In this document: positions 52,805 through 60,398 of the stretch, piece by piece
Layout: the number at the start of each line of letters is the position of its first letter
How positions within the stretch are numbered: the stretch's first letter is position 1
Origin: Magnetospirillum sulfuroxidans
GTDB lineage: Bacteria; Pseudomonadota; Alphaproteobacteria; Rhodospirillales; Magnetospirillaceae
Assembly (NCBI RefSeq): GCF_018224925.1
Contig: NZ_JAGTUF010000002.1
Location: 124,001-188,000, forward strand
Length of the DNA: 64,000 nt
Direction: 5' to 3'
Position numbers and translations under genes: made by a program
The notes under the pieces: generated by a model
Told to the model about the DNA's origin: nothing
Database searches by the model: none
What the model saw: the letters and a program-made list of their open reading frames with translations, nothing else

Positions 52805-53635
52805 ATGCGTCTTGCCGATTCCGTTTTGCAGACCTGGCTGGCCGAAGACGCCCCCTTCGGCGATTTGACCACCACCTCTTTGGCCATCGGTTCCGTTGCC
52901 GGCCGCATGCGCTTTGCCGCCCGCTCCGCCATGGTATTGGCCCTGGGGGCCGAAGCCGCCCGCCTGCTGGAACTGGCCGGGGCCAAGGTCGAAGTGATCG
53001 CCGGCGACGGCTCGCATCTGGCGGCCGGCGACGATATCTTGCTGGCCAAGGGCGATGCCGGCGCCCTGTTGCTGGGCTGGAAGGTGGCGCAAACGTTATT
53101 GGAAATGGCCTCGGGCATCGCCAGCGCCGCCGCCGCCCTTGTCGCCGCCGCCCACGCGGTCAATCCCAACATCACCGTCGCCTGTACCCGCAAGTCGTTT
53201 CCCGGTACCCGAGCGGTGGCGGTCAAGGCGATCTTGGCCGGCGGCGCCGTGCCGCATCGGCTGGGATTATCGGAAACCGTGCTGGTCTTTGCCGAACATC
53301 TGGCCTTTACCGGCCATCGTCCGCTTTCCGGGGTGATCGCCGAACTCAAGCGGCGTTGCCCGGAAAAGAAAGTGGTGATGGAAGTGGCCGATCTGCAAGC
53401 GGCGCTGAAAGCGGCCGAAGCCGGAGCAGATGTGTTGCAGCTGGAAAAATTCAGCCCTGAACAGGTGGCCGAAACCGCCCATGCCTTGTCCGATTGGGGC
53501 GGGACCCTGGCCGCCGCCGGCGGGGTCAATGCGGGCAACGCCGCGGCTTACGCCCGTGCCGGCGCCGGCGTTCTGGTGACGTCGTCGCCCTATTGGGCAG
53601 CGCCCAAGGATGTGGCGGTAACCATCAGCGCCTGA
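52805..53635 (+). CDS. ModD-like protein (quinolinate phosphoribosyltransferase fold)
   Basis: This 276-residue protein has the NadC-type two-domain fold: LLAEDAPFGDLTT-like N-terminus, the TRKSFPGTRAVAVKAILAGG motif, and the barrel EVADLQAALKAAEAGADVLQLEKF. TRKxFPGT rather than TRKTTPG, together with HRLGLSETVLVFAEH, points to ModD, a NadC paralogue linked to molybdenum transport, rather than to NAD synthesis. No modABC is in the window, but the molybdoenzyme NasA is encoded 1.2 kb away. ATG 52805 has AAGGA six bases upstream. Confidence 0.75.
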   Translation: MRLADSVLQTWLAEDAPFGDLTTTSLAIGSVAGRMRFAARSAMVLALGAEAARLLELAGAKVEVIAGDGSHLAAGDDILLAKGDAGALLLGWKVAQTLLEMASGIASAAAALVAAAHAVNPNITVACTRKSFPGTRAVAVKAILAGGAVPHRLGLSETVLVFAEHLAFTGHRPLSGVIAELKRRCPEKKVVMEVADLQAALKAAEAGADVLQLEKFSPEQVAETAHALSDWGGTLAAAGGVNAGNAAAYARAGAGVLVTSSPYWAAPKDVAVTISA

Positions 53636-53707
53636 TCACGCCACCGGCGAAGCCCGGAAAAATACCCCCCGCCTTGGTTCCCCGCAGGTCGTCCAAGGAC
53701 AGCTCCA

Positions 53708-54034
53708 TCACCGGATCTCCACCGATTGGATCAGATCACCGGCCATCCGAAAGACGTATTCCAGTTGAAGCGGGCTTCCCGGAAAGTTGCCGCTGACCTT
53801 GGTCGCCACCGTCACCCGCTCGTCCTGGGACTGAACCGCCATCGGCGCGACATGGTATTGGTATTTGCGCCGCGCCTCTTGCAACCAGGCCTGGACGGCC
53901 TGACATCCTTCATGGCTACGCCCTTCATCATGCGCAACGGCGTCGGCGGCAAGGATGTGCCGCAGGCCGGAAGAATCGCCGCCATTGCTGACATCGAAGA
54001 AAATAGAAACAGCACCGGGAAGATGAATACTCAT
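53708..54034 (-). CDS. SnoaL-like (NTF2 fold) protein
   Basis: This 108-residue protein fits the NTF2/SnoaL-like fold: an N-terminal helix, AADAVAHDEGRSHEG for the pocket, then strands (YQYHVAPMAVQSQDERVTV) and EYVFRMAGDLIQSVEIR at the end. Members are small hydrolases, isomerases or ligand binders; no substrate can be named. ATG 54034 is used, though the frame is open to 54067. It diverges from the HxlR-type regulator gene, a common pairing in which HxlR controls its neighbour. Confidence 0.75.
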   Translation of the reverse strand: MSIHLPGAVSIFFDVSNGGDSSGLRHILAADAVAHDEGRSHEGCQAVQAWLQEARRKYQYHVAPMAVQSQDERVTVATKVSGNFPGSPLQLEYVFRMAGDLIQSVEIR

Positions 54035-54127
54035 GATCGCAACCTTCGGGCAAGGATTGATGATCATGAAGTTTCAACATAAAATCATTACTCCGCAAGA
54101 ACGCACAAAAAAGTAAGTTACGCACCC

Positions 54128-54469
54128 ATGCGCAAGCTCTATACCCCCACCACAGCAGCTTCCGACGTCGAAGCCACGATTAGACTTCTTGATGGGCGCT
54201 GGAAATTGATCATTTTGTTCCATCTTTTCGATGGAAAGGTGCAACGCTTTTCTGATTTCGAACGGCTGATCCCCGGCATCTCGCAGAAAATGCTGACCCA
54301 GCAATTGCGTCAGCTCGAGGCCGACGGCATCGTCGTCCGCAAGCTCTATCCGCAGATCCCCCCCAAGGTGGAATACCGCCTGACCGATTGGGGGCAGGCC
54401 CTGTGCCCAGCCTTGGACGCGTTATTGCAGTGGGCGGAACAGCGACACCCTCCCGGCGGCACGCCGTAA
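54128..54469 (+). CDS. HxlR-family transcriptional regulator
   Basis: This 113-residue winged-helix protein shows the HxlR pattern: a start near ATIRLLDGRWKLIILFHLF, FSDFERLIPGISQKMLTQQLRQL, and EYRLTDWGQAL at the end. HxlR proteins sense aldehydes, quinones or redox stress and usually regulate the adjacent divergent gene, here the SnoaL-like gene. The first cysteine typical of redox-sensing HxlR/YodB proteins is missing near the N-terminus; one Cys lies in ALCPALD. The stop codon is inside the first copy of a 25-bp tandem repeat. Confidence 0.85.
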   Translation: MRKLYTPTTAASDVEATIRLLDGRWKLIILFHLFDGKVQRFSDFERLIPGISQKMLTQQLRQLEADGIVVRKLYPQIPPKVEYRLTDWGQALCPALDALLQWAEQRHPPGGTP

Positions 54470-54545
54470 TGAAAACCACGGCGAAACGCCGTAATGAAAA
54501 CCACGGCGGCACGCCGTAATGAAAACCACGGCGGCACGCCGTAAT
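54461..54545. repeat. 25-bp tandem repeat, about 3.5 copies
   Basis: The block ACGCCGTAATG starts at 54461, 54486, 54511 and 54536, an exact period of 25. Each full unit contains GCCGT and ACGGC, which can pair across AATGAAAACC. The copies are nearly identical; the first-to-second junction has GCGAA in place of GCGGC. The first copy contains the stop codon of the HxlR gene and the last abuts a terminator hairpin. Confidence 0.85.
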
Positions 54546-54546
54546 G

Positions 54547-54573
54547 AAAAAGGCCGGGCGACAGCCCGGCCTT
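54547..54573 (-). terminator. Intrinsic terminator for the CoA-transferase genes
   Basis: AAGGCCGGGC (54550-54559) and GCCCGGCCTT (54564-54573) pair across four bases. Read on the minus strand the hairpin is followed by TTTTT (complement of the A-run at 54547-54551). It stands 26 bp after the stop of the leftward scoB gene. Confidence 0.85.
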
Positions 54574-54599
54574 CGATCATGCGAAAGACAATCCGTGGA

Positions 54600-55241
54600 T
54601 CAGGCGACCTTGAAATCAGCCTCGGTCTTGCTGCGCAATTCCTCGACGGTGACGCCATCAGCCATTTCCAGCAAGGTCATGCCGCCCTGACCATGCTTGT
54701 CGATGGCAAACACCGCCAGATCGGTGATGACCATGTCGACGACGGCAGCACCGGTCAGCGGCAGGTTGCAGGCCTTGAGCAGCTTCTTTTCGCCGTCCTT
54801 GGCGGTGTGTTCCATCACCACCACCACCTTCTTGACACCGGCGACCAGATCCATGGCGCCGCCCATGCCCTTGACCATCTTCCCCGGAATCATCCAATTG
54901 GCCAGATCGCCGTTTTCAGCCACCTGCATGGCCCCCAGGATCGACAGGTCGATATGACCGCCACGGATCATGGCGAAGCTGTCGGCCGAGGAAAAGAACG
55001 ACGAGATCGGCAATTCGGTAATGGTCTGCTTGCCGGCATTGATCAGATCGGCGTCTTCGTCGCCTTCGAACGGAAACGGTCCCATGCCCAGCATGCCGTT
55101 TTCCGATTGAAGCGTGACTTCCATACCATCGGGAATGAAATTGGCAACCAAAGTGGGGATGCCGATGCCCAGGTTGACGTAAAAGCCATCCTGAAGTTCG
55201 CGGGCGGCACGAGCCGCCATTTCGTCACGAGTCCAAGCCAT
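54600..55241 (-). CDS. scoB: 3-oxoacid CoA-transferase, subunit B
   Basis: This 213-residue protein is the beta subunit of a family I CoA-transferase: [18 protein letters not shown], the catalytic glutamate in [23 protein letters not shown], and the [11 protein letters not shown]-type glycine loop. It moves CoA between succinyl-CoA and acetoacetate or a related 3-oxoacid. ATG 55241 has GAAGGGGA eight bases upstream; the frame extends 15 codons into the scoA end. It is translated right after scoA (13 bp gap). Confidence 0.92.
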   Translation of the reverse strand: MAWTRDEMAARAARELQDGFYVNLGIGIPTLVANFIPDGMEVTLQSENGMLGMGPFPFEGDEDADLINAGKQTITELPISSFFSSADSFAMIRGGHIDLSILGAMQVAENGDLANWMIPGKMVKGMGGAMDLVAGVKKVVVVMEHTAKDGEKKLLKACNLPLTGAAVVDMVITDLAVFAIDKHGQGGMTLLEMADGVTVEELRSKTEADFKVA

Positions 55242-55254
55242 CGTTTTTTCCCCT

Positions 55255-55956
55255 TCAGACCCGCTTGCGCGTGGTGCGCTGTTCAATGCGCTTTTCGTAA
55301 TTCGTGCCCAAGATGATGCGCTTCACATAGATACCGGGCGTATGGATGTGGTCGGGGTCGATTTCACCCGGCTTCACCAGATGTTCCACTTCCGCCACGG
55401 TGATCCTGCCGGCGGTGGCCATCATCGGGTTGAAATTACGCGCGGTCTTGCGATAGACCAGATTGCCTTCGCTATCGCCGGTCCACGCCTTGACGATGGA
55501 CAGATCGGCGATCAGGCCGGTTTCCATCACATATTTTTCGCCATTGAATTCGCGCACTTCCTTGCCGTCGGCGACGACGGTGCCAACGCCGGTCTTGGTG
55601 AAGAAGGCGGGAATGCCGGCGCCGCCGGCCCGGATGCGCTCGGCCAGGGTGCCTTGCGGGTTGAATTCCAGCTCAAGCTGGCCCGACAAATATTGTTGGG
55701 CGAACAATTTGTTCTCGCCCACATAGGACGACACCATCTTCTTGATCTGGCCGTTGTCCAACAGACGCCCCAGGCCCCAGCCGTCAACGCCGCAATTGTT
55801 GGAGATAACCGTCAGGTCCTTGACCCCGGCTTCCTTGATCGCCTCGATCAGATTTTCGGGAATGCCGCACAGGCCAAAGCCGCCGGCCATGATGGTCATG
55901 CCGTCGCGCAACAGCCCGGCAAGGGCGCTCGTAGCGTCTGAATGGACTTTTCGCAT
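55255..55956 (-). CDS. scoA: 3-oxoacid CoA-transferase, subunit A
   Basis: This 233-residue alpha subunit has the start [31 protein letters not shown], and [19 protein letters not shown], the typical SCOT/AtoD motifs. With ScoB it forms the transferase for ketone-body or 3-oxoadipate-type acids. AAAGGA lies five bases before the ATG. It is the first gene of a two-gene operon ending at the terminator at 54547. Confidence 0.92.
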   Translation of the reverse strand: MRKVHSDATSALAGLLRDGMTIMAGGFGLCGIPENLIEAIKEAGVKDLTVISNNCGVDGWGLGRLLDNGQIKKMVSSYVGENKLFAQQYLSGQLELEFNPQGTLAERIRAGGAGIPAFFTKTGVGTVVADGKEVREFNGEKYVMETGLIADLSIVKAWTGDSEGNLVYRKTARNFNPMMATAGRITVAEVEHLVKPGEIDPDHIHTPGIYVKRIILGTNYEKRIEQRTTRKRV

Positions 55957-56120
55957 GGTTTCCTTTGTCCGTTTTTTGGCGGCCGTGGCCGGCCCGCCTC
56001 CCTAAAGCGAACGGCTCACCCGTCCAGCTTGGTTCAGACCTTACCGCGAAGCCGAAGGCCGGAAAAGAGTCTCGGTGGACAAATTGGCAGTTCATGACCG
56101 AATTCAACCCGGCCGGCATC

Positions 56121-56144
56121 CTGCTGACACCACGCTGTCAGCAG
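56121..56144. promoter_or_regulatory. Palindrome upstream of the VOC/WYL genes
   Basis: CTGCTGACA (56121-56129) and TGTCAGCAG (56136-56144) are perfect nine-base arms around six bases. They lie 63 bp before the VOC gene start in a 250-bp gap that otherwise shows only weak promoter-like sequence. The WYL regulator encoded in the same operon is the natural candidate to bind it. Confidence 0.55.
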
Positions 56145-56206
56145 GGCTTTGCTATGGTCTTGCTCATGGCGCGCCCCACCCCATGGCAACACAAAAGGAA
56201 ACCATC

Positions 56207-56587
56207 ATGCAAATCTCCGCCAATGTCTGCGTCTGGTTCGAAATTCCAGCCACCGATCTGGACCGGGCCCAGCATTTCTATCAGGCGATTTTCCCCCAGG
56301 CGATACGCCGCATGGCCTGCGACACCGCCGGCGACGTCATCGTCTTTGATGCCGAGGAGGGCGCGGTCAAGGGGGCCATCGTCAAGGCCGGCGATCACCA
56401 TAAGCCCGGCGCCGCCTCGGTGGTCTATCTGAACGGCGGCGCCGACCTGGCCGAGCCGCTGTCGCGCGTCGAAGCGGCCGGCGGCAAGGTGCTTTTGGCC
56501 AAGACCGCCTTGCCGGCGCCGTGGGGCTTCATGGCCCATTTCGAAGATAGCGAAGGCAACACCGTCGGCCTACATTCGCTGGCCTAA
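56207..56587 (+). CDS. VOC (glyoxalase-like) family protein
   Basis: This 126-residue protein has one vicinal-oxygen-chelate unit pair: an N-terminal VCVWFEIPATDLDRAQHFYQ and a C-terminal GFMAHFEDSEGNTVGLHS. It resembles the YCII/PhnB-like 'predicted enzyme related to lactoylglutathione lyase' group. Metal ligands are plausible (Glu at FE and the C-terminal His) but the reaction is unknown. ATG 56207 has AAAAGGAA six bases upstream. The WYL regulator gene follows after 20 bp. Confidence 0.8.
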   Translation: MQISANVCVWFEIPATDLDRAQHFYQAIFPQAIRRMACDTAGDVIVFDAEEGAVKGAIVKAGDHHKPGAASVVYLNGGADLAEPLSRVEAAGGKVLLAKTALPAPWGFMAHFEDSEGNTVGLHSLA

Positions 56588-56607
56588 CCAACGGGAGAAA
56601 CCGGGCC

Positions 56608-57291
56608 ATGCGCAGGGCCGATCGTCTGTTTCAGATTTTACAAGCCCTGCGCGGCGGGCGGCTGACCACCGCCCGCCATCTCGCCCACCGGCTGGAGGTG
56701 TCGGAACGAACCATCTATCGCGACATCGCCCAATTGATCGCTTCGGGGGTGCCCATCGATGGCGCCGCCGGGGCCGGCTATATCCTGCGCGATGGCTTTG
56801 ATATCCCGCCCTTGATGTTCGACCGCCACGAACTGGAGGCCCTGGTGATCGGCGCCCGCATGGTCCAGGCCTGGGCCGGCACCCAATTGGGCCGCGCCGC
56901 CAGCCAGGCCTTGGCTAAAATCGAAGCGGTCATCCCCGAAAACCTGCGCCCCGGCATGGAACAATCACGCCTGTTCGCCCCCGATTTCCGCTCGCCCCGG
57001 CAAACCCGCGCCAATCTTGACCATGTCCATGCCGCCACCTCGACCCGTCACCGCCTGAAATTCGACTATGTGCGCGAAGACGGCACCGCTTCAAGCCGGA
57101 CCGTCCGGCCGTTGGGGCTGTTTTTCTGGGGGCATGTCTGGACCCTGGTGGCATGGTGCGACCTGCGCGATGATTTCCGCGCCTTCCGTCTGGACCGCAT
57201 GAGCGCGGTCACGGTGACCGCGGATGCCTTCAGCGAAACCGCCGGCCAAAGCCTGAATGATTATCTGCTTCGGGTTCGCGGGCAAAAATGA
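56608..57291 (+). CDS. HTH-WYL (YafY/DeoR-like) transcriptional regulator
   Basis: This 227-residue protein starts with an HTH_11 domain (MRRADRLFQILQALRGGRLTT, then LEVSERTIYRDIAQL) and continues with a WYL ligand-sensing domain: RTVRPLGLFFWGHVWTLVAWC, then DLRDDFRAFRLDRM. It probably controls its own operon with the VOC protein. A palindrome at 56121 could be the site. GGGAG lies about eleven bases before the ATG. Confidence 0.85.
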   Translation: MRRADRLFQILQALRGGRLTTARHLAHRLEVSERTIYRDIAQLIASGVPIDGAAGAGYILRDGFDIPPLMFDRHELEALVIGARMVQAWAGTQLGRAASQALAKIEAVIPENLRPGMEQSRLFAPDFRSPRQTRANLDHVHAATSTRHRLKFDYVREDGTASSRTVRPLGLFFWGHVWTLVAWCDLRDDFRAFRLDRMSAVTVTADAFSETAGQSLNDYLLRVRGQK

Positions 57292-57373
57292 TGGCAAGGG
57301 CTCTTGCCTTCGCGCCCGCACAATGAGCTATACTAAGGCATCCGCCGTCACCCTTTCTTACCGCCGAGGAACC

Positions 57374-57610
57374 ATGCCGCTGTATTCGTTTCAGTGCACG
57401 GCCTGCAAGGCCGAATTCGAAACCCTGGTGCGATCGTCGGACACGCCCGTCTGCCCCGAATGCGGCAGCGACAGGTTGGAACGCTTGATCGGCTCTCTGG
57501 CCCCCGCCGGCAAGGTCGACGGCCTGCTATCGGCGGGCCGGGCCCAGGCCGCGCGCGAAGGTCATTTCAGCAATTATTCCAAATCCGAGCTCAAGCGTCG
57601 GAAGAAATAG
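57374..57610 (+). CDS. FmdB-family zinc ribbon protein
   Basis: This 78-residue protein starts MPLYSFQCTACKAEFE and has CPECGS, the FmdB/CxxC zinc ribbon (C-x2-C...C-x2-C). FmdB-like proteins are small putative regulators of unknown function. The Lys/Arg-rich tail (SKSELKRRKK) is basic. Its 3' end overlaps the convergent GGDEF/EAL gene by 20 bases. Confidence 0.85.
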   Translation: MPLYSFQCTACKAEFETLVRSSDTPVCPECGSDRLERLIGSLAPAGKVDGLLSAGRAQAAREGHFSNYSKSELKRRKK

Positions 57611-60230
57611 CCCCGTCCAGGATGGTTTTTTCAAAGCGCAAGGCGGTCATCGGCCGACCATACAGATAGCCCTGGGCCTGATCGCAGCCGTGATCGCGCA
57701 GGAAGATTCCGGCGGCCTCGTCCTCGACCCCTTCGGCGATGACCGTCAGGTTCAGGCTATGGGCCATCTGGATGATCGCCCGAGTGATGGCGGCGCTATC
57801 ATTGTCGGTGTGGACGTCGCGGATAAACGACTGGTCGATCTTCAGCTTATCGACGGCGAAACGCTTGAGATAGGCCATGCTGGAATAACCGGTGCCGAAA
57901 TCGTCGATGGACAATTGCACGCCCATGCGGCCCAACCGCCGGGCCATGTCCATCACCGCTTCGTGATCTTGGATCATGATCGATTCGGTCAGTTCCAGTT
58001 CCAGCGCGGCGGGGTCAAGGCCACTTTCGGCCAAGGCCTCGCCCACCGCCTTTTCCAGATCGCCGCGACGGAATTGCAGGGCCGACAGATTGACCGCCAT
58101 GGTCAATTTGTGGCCTTGCGCCTGCCACAGCGCCGCTTGCCGACAGGCTTCGCGCAAGACCCAATCGCCCATGGGCACGATCAGGCCGCTATCTTCGGCC
58201 ACCGGGATGAACTCACCGGGCAGCACCAGACCACGTTCGGGATGATTCCAGCGGATCAACGCCTCGGCGCCGATCAGCGTCCCGCCATTCAACGAGACTT
58301 GAGGCTGGTAATGCAGTTCGAACTCGCCGCGTTCCAGCGCCCGATGCAAGCCGCTGCGCAACGCCAGATGAGCCACGGCCTCGACATTCATGCGGGCGGC
58401 AAAGAACCGATAGGTTGATCGGCCACTTTGCTTGGCGTGGTACATGGCGGTATCGGCCTTTTTCAACAGCGTGTCGAAATCGTCGCCGTCATCGGGGTAA
58501 AGGGCGATCCCCATGGACAGGGATGAATTGATGTCCTGATCGTCGATGAACAGCGGCGCCGTCATCACCTTTTGGATTTTCTCGGCCACCTCGACCACCG
58601 CGTCGGCATCGCGCGGATTATTAAGAACAATGATGAATTCATCGCCGCCCAGGCGGGCGATGGTGTCGCTTTCGCGCACGCATTGGCGCAACCGCTTGGC
58701 CACATCCTTCAACAGCCGGTCCCCAGCCGCATGACCCAGCGAATCATTGACCGTCTTGAACTGATCAAGATCGATGAACAGCAGGGCCATCCGCCGATTT
58801 TCCCGCTCGGCCAGGGTGATGGCCTGCTCCACCCGATCCTGAAGCAGCAAGCGATTGGGCAGTTCGGTCAACGGATCATGATGGGCAAGGAATTCCAGCC
58901 GCGCCTGCGCCACCTTGCGTTCCGAGATATCGCGCACCACCACCAGCAAACGGTCCTGACCATCGCTGAGGCTGGCACGGCGGATCGCCACTTCGGCCCA
59001 GAACAATTCGCCGTCCCAGCTGCGCGCCAACCATTCGAATTGCTGCGGCATTCCCGCCGTCGCCGCCCGCATCCAGCCCTCGGCCTCGGTCTGACCATAG
59101 GGCGGACGCCCTTCGCTGATCCGCTCAAGGGGGATGGATTCCACCGCGACATCCCCGACGCGATACATCTCGCGCATGCGGCGATTGACCATCAGCAGGC
59201 GGCCGCTCTCGACCTCGTGAATAAAGATGGCGTCGTTGACATTGTCGAAGATGGTCCGGAACCGTCCCTCGCTTTCCGCCAGTTCATTCATTGCCTGGGT
59301 CAGGCTGGCGGTCTTGCGCGCCACCTGCCGGCGCAGCAGCCAGTTCCACCCCAACAGAACCAGCGCCAGCGCCGAACCGCCAAGGACATACATTCCCAAG
59401 CTGCGCCAGATTTCGGCCTGCAAACGGCCATTGACGGAAGAGCCGAACCAGCGTTCCTCGATGACCGCGCGCTCACGCGGGCTGATCTGTTCGAACCCCT
59501 GACGCACCAGCGCCAGCAGCGCCGGCCGGTCCTTGCTGACCGCCCAATGGAACTGGCCGGAATAGAGCGTCTGCGTCTGCCGCAACACGTCTTGAACACC
59601 GGTCTTGTACATCAGGTACAGAGCCGGCGGTCGATCGATGCAGGCAACCAATGTTTCACGCGCCGCCAAGGCCTCGACCACCGCGTCATAGCTGGGATAA
59701 GGGCGGATAGAGGTGATCCCCCGCCCTTTCAGCCAATCAATGCAAGCGTCGCCGGCCTTGACGCCGACGGTGAAGCCACGCAGGGAATTGGCATCGACGA
59801 TTCCCGACAAATCCCGATGAAAGAAGATGGAAACGTCGATGGTGGCGTGTGGCGCCGAGAAAGACAGGGTTTTCTCGCGCGCTTCGGTGCGGAACAAGGT
59901 GTCGATGACATCCGCCTTGCCCTCGGCCATCCGCCGTTGCGCCTGCCCCCAATCCATGCCTTGCAGATCCACGGCGATGCCGGTTCGTTCCGACCACAAG
60001 GCCCAGACATCCTTGAGGATGCCCTGAAGCTGGCCCGCCTGATCGCGGAAGATGTAAGGCGGATAATTGTCGTCGATGACCACGGTGATGCTTTGCCGCG
60101 CGCCATCCTCATCGTTTTGGCTTTGGGCCTGAAGCGGCCCCCAGCCCAGGAAAACCGCCAGCACCGCCGCCGCGCAAGCGCGAACAAACCATCTCAAAGC
60201 AAGACCATGGCGTCGTGCCGGCTCTTCCAT
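57591..60230 (-). CDS. Periplasmic-sensing PAS-GGDEF-EAL cyclic-di-GMP protein
   Basis: This 879-residue inner-membrane protein has a signal-anchor or signal peptide (LRWFVRACAAAVLAVFLGW), an extracytoplasmic SBP_bac_3 domain (about 45-270; ITVVIDDNYPPYIF), a membrane helix (about 280-300), PAS (about 325-440), GGDEF (about 450-610; LGGDEFIIVL intact) and EAL (about 625-870; GAEALIRW, then DDFGTGYSS). Both catalytic motifs look complete, so it may make and break c-di-GMP in response to an amino acid-like ligand. ATG 60230 is chosen; the frame is open to a TTG at 60266. It overlaps fmdB by 20 bases. Confidence 0.87.
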   Translation of the reverse strand: MEEPARRHGLALRWFVRACAAAVLAVFLGWGPLQAQSQNDEDGARQSITVVIDDNYPPYIFRDQAGQLQGILKDVWALWSERTGIAVDLQGMDWGQAQRRMAEGKADVIDTLFRTEAREKTLSFSAPHATIDVSIFFHRDLSGIVDANSLRGFTVGVKAGDACIDWLKGRGITSIRPYPSYDAVVEALAARETLVACIDRPPALYLMYKTGVQDVLRQTQTLYSGQFHWAVSKDRPALLALVRQGFEQISPRERAVIEERWFGSSVNGRLQAEIWRSLGMYVLGGSALALVLLGWNWLLRRQVARKTASLTQAMNELAESEGRFRTIFDNVNDAIFIHEVESGRLLMVNRRMREMYRVGDVAVESIPLERISEGRPPYGQTEAEGWMRAATAGMPQQFEWLARSWDGELFWAEVAIRRASLSDGQDRLLVVVRDISERKVAQARLEFLAHHDPLTELPNRLLLQDRVEQAITLAERENRRMALLFIDLDQFKTVNDSLGHAAGDRLLKDVAKRLRQCVRESDTIARLGGDEFIIVLNNPRDADAVVEVAEKIQKVMTAPLFIDDQDINSSLSMGIALYPDDGDDFDTLLKKADTAMYHAKQSGRSTYRFFAARMNVEAVAHLALRSGLHRALERGEFELHYQPQVSLNGGTLIGAEALIRWNHPERGLVLPGEFIPVAEDSGLIVPMGDWVLREACRQAALWQAQGHKLTMAVNLSALQFRRGDLEKAVGEALAESGLDPAALELELTESIMIQDHEAVMDMARRLGRMGVQLSIDDFGTGYSSMAYLKRFAVDKLKIDQSFIRDVHTDNDSAAITRAIIQMAHSLNLTVIAEGVEDEAAGIFLRDHGCDQAQGYLYGRPMTALRFEKTILDGAISSDA

Positions 60231-60398
60231 TGCGTCATGGTGCCGGATTCGCCATACGGTTGACAAGCGGCATGGTCAGGCGAATCCCTGCGTACATATT
60301 GAGCATCCCGTTATGCGCCTATTTTTTAGGCCATATCCCAGATCCCTGTGCTAGGGTGTCCCGAACCATTTTAGTCTTCGCCGCGTATCCGAGGGATC

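Noticed and set aside
52805-53635. Nicotinate-nucleotide pyrophosphorylase NadC
   Set aside because: The same fold, but TRKSFPGT and the HRLGLSE segment fit ModD better; nadA and nadB are absent nearby.
54461-54545. CRISPR array
   Set aside because: The 25-bp repeats are head to tail without spacers, and no cas genes are near.
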